Position numbers and translations under genes: made by a program
The notes under the pieces: generated by a model
Databases searched by the model: none
What the model was told of the DNA's origin: nothing
What the model saw: only the letters and a program-made list of their open reading frames with translations
Assembly: GCA_023392395.1 (NCBI GenBank)
Contig: JAEVZE010000401.1
Location: forward strand, 1 to 5,835
DNA from: Bacillota bacterium
GTDB taxonomy: Bacteria > Bacillota > Clostridia > Christensenellales > Aristaeellaceae
DNA: 5,835 nt
Direction of reading: 5' to 3'
In this document: piece by piece, positions 5,590 through 5,835 of the stretch
How positions within the stretch are numbered: the first letter of the stretch is position 1
Layout of the letters: each line of letters begins with the position of its first letter

Positions 5590-5625
5590 GTTTCCCACAC
5601 CAGTGTGCGCACTGGTATGGGAAAC
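5590..5625. other. Long near-perfect inverted repeat in copy A
   Basis: GTTTCCCA-C-ACCAGTG (5590-5605) pairs with CACTGGT-A-TGGGAAAC (5610-5625) around the loop TGCG, giving 15 pairs with one interruption. The interruption is C-A on the + strand but would be a G-U wobble in a minus-strand transcript. The tip contains the palindrome GTGCGCAC. Confidence 0.8.
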
Positions 5626-5626
5626 A

Positions 5627-5655
5627 CGTTCCCGGCGACCCGTGCGCCGGGAACG
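5627..5655. other. Perfect 11-bp hairpin in copy A
   Basis: CGTTCCCGGCG (5627-5637) and CGCCGGGAACG (5645-5655) are exact reverse complements with a 7-nt loop ACCCGTG. One nucleotide separates this hairpin from the previous one, so the two could stack. There is no T-run, so it is not a Rho-independent terminator. Confidence 0.8.
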
Positions 5656-5687
5656 ATGAGTACCATCACGAGGCTTATCCACAGTTT

Positions 5688-5710
5688 GAACGTCCGCAGT
5701 GCGGGCGTTC
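5688..5710. other. Hairpin at the end of copy A
   Basis: GAACG-T-CCGC (5688-5697) pairs with GCGG-G-CGTTC (5701-5710) around AGT, with a T-G wobble at 5693/5705 on the + strand. Three nucleotides later the first hairpin of copy B begins. Confidence 0.65.
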
Positions 5711-5713
5711 TGA

Positions 5714-5744
5714 GCATCGAAAAACCCTTCGGTTTTTTCGATGC
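5714..5744. other. First hairpin of copy B, terminator-like
   Basis: GCATCG, five A and CC (5714-5726) pair with GG, six T and CGATGC (5731-5744) around CTTC; one T is bulged. The stem is long, but the T-run is inside it, followed by CGATGC, so simple termination would need a shorter stem. It matches the position of the hairpin at 5490-5515 in copy A. Confidence 0.7.
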
Positions 5745-5760
5745 GTAAGGGAAAGACTGC

Positions 5761-5798
5761 GTGCGCCTGAAATCCCGCGAGATTTCCGGGCGGCGCAC
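5761..5798. other. Bulged stem-loop of repeat copy B
   Basis: Outer stem GTGCGCC (5761-5767) pairs with GGCGCAC (5792-5798). Inner stem GAAATC (5769-5774) pairs with GATTTC (5781-5786), loop CCGCGA. The same single T (5768) and bulge CGGGC (5787-5791) as in copy A are present. Confidence 0.75.
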
Positions 5799-5835
5799 TG
5801 ACTGATGGTATTGTTTGTTCTCCCAATGTGCGCAC

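Larger units (their letters stand above)
5516..5712. repeat. Hairpin-rich repeat, copy A
   Basis: This is copy A of a repeat whose second copy lies exactly 223 nt downstream. The ungapped comparison of 5516-5612 with 5739-5835 gives about 69 matches in 97 by hand count. Copy A contains a 38-nt bulged stem-loop (5538-5575), a long near-perfect inverted repeat (5590-5625), a perfect 11-bp hairpin (5627-5655) and a hairpin with stems of 5 and 4 bp (5688-5710). No credible gene is present, although frames stay open on both strands because of the palindromic, GC-rich make-up. It lies between the spoVA operon and whatever follows the window. The boundaries are approximate. Confidence 0.8.
5713..5835. 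repeat. Hairpin-rich repeat, copy B (cut by window end)
   Basis: This is the second copy of the 223-nt unit. It starts with the hairpin GCATCG-AAAAA-CC / GG-TTTTTT-CGATGC (5714-5744, loop CTTC, one bulged T), then a purine-rich linker, the 38-nt bulged stem-loop (5761-5798) and a TTGTTT-containing tail. It ends at the window edge in GTGCGCAC, the same 8-nt palindrome that sits at the tip of the long hairpin in copy A (5605-5612). The rest of the unit should lie beyond the window. Confidence 0.75.

Noticed and set aside
5457..5798. Open frames on both strands across the repeat region (minus 5457-5798 and 5572-5835, plus 5538-5801)
   Set aside because: They are created by palindromic, GC-rich hairpins. 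Peptide similarities between frames reflect the DNA repeat, there are no convincing ribosome binding sites, and conservation follows base pairing rather than codons.
5490..5835. CRISPR array or insertion sequence
   Set aside because: The repeats are long, diverged and structured, with a 223-nt period and no short identical direct repeats with uniform spacers. No transposase or terminal repeats bounding a transposase gene are visible.

Overview
The window looks like chromosomal DNA from a GC-rich, endospore-forming member of the Firmicutes (class Clostridia or close to it). The evidence is a spoVAC-spoVAD-spoVAE cluster, which is found only in spore formers, strong AGGAGG-type ribosome binding sites, a clostridial-type 2[4Fe-4S] ferredoxin, and high GC in every gene. 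The exact lineage cannot be read from the sequence.

Region 1 (1-2495, + strand) is the end of a 2-oxo-acid dehydrogenase operon of the acetoin/pyruvate type. It holds the C-terminal two thirds of E1 alpha, a complete E1 beta that overlaps it by 4 nt, and an E2-like lipoyl protein. The E2-like protein has a normal lipoyl domain and E3-binding domain. Its catalytic domain is about half the usual size and has no HxxxDG active-site motif. No E3 gene follows.

Region 2 (2496-2968) is mostly non-coding apart from a small ferredoxin gene. A promoter-like sequence (2529-2558) precedes three potential RNA stems and a strong bidirectional terminator (2672-2695), so an sRNA of about 130 nt is possible. 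The ferredoxin gene lies on the minus strand and converges on that terminator. Its promoter overlaps a candidate divergent promoter for the next gene.

Region 3 (2969-3439, + strand) encodes a cysteine-rich protein resembling the YkgJ zinc/iron-chelating family.

Region 4 (3440-5479, + strand) is a sporulation operon: a 51-residue single-pass membrane protein, then SpoVAC, SpoVAD and SpoVAE. Each stop codon overlaps the next start codon, so the four genes look translationally coupled. SpoVA proteins move dipicolinic acid across the inner spore membrane during spore formation and germination. A sigma-G-like -10 element and a long inverted repeat lie just upstream.

Region 5 (5480-5835) has no credible gene. 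It is densely packed with hairpins and contains two copies of a repeat offset by exactly 223 nt; the second copy runs off the window. The copies align without gaps over 97 nt. The central stem-loop shows compensatory base changes between copies, which points to selection for a nucleic-acid structure. With the catalytically degenerate E2-like protein, this is the most interesting part of the window.
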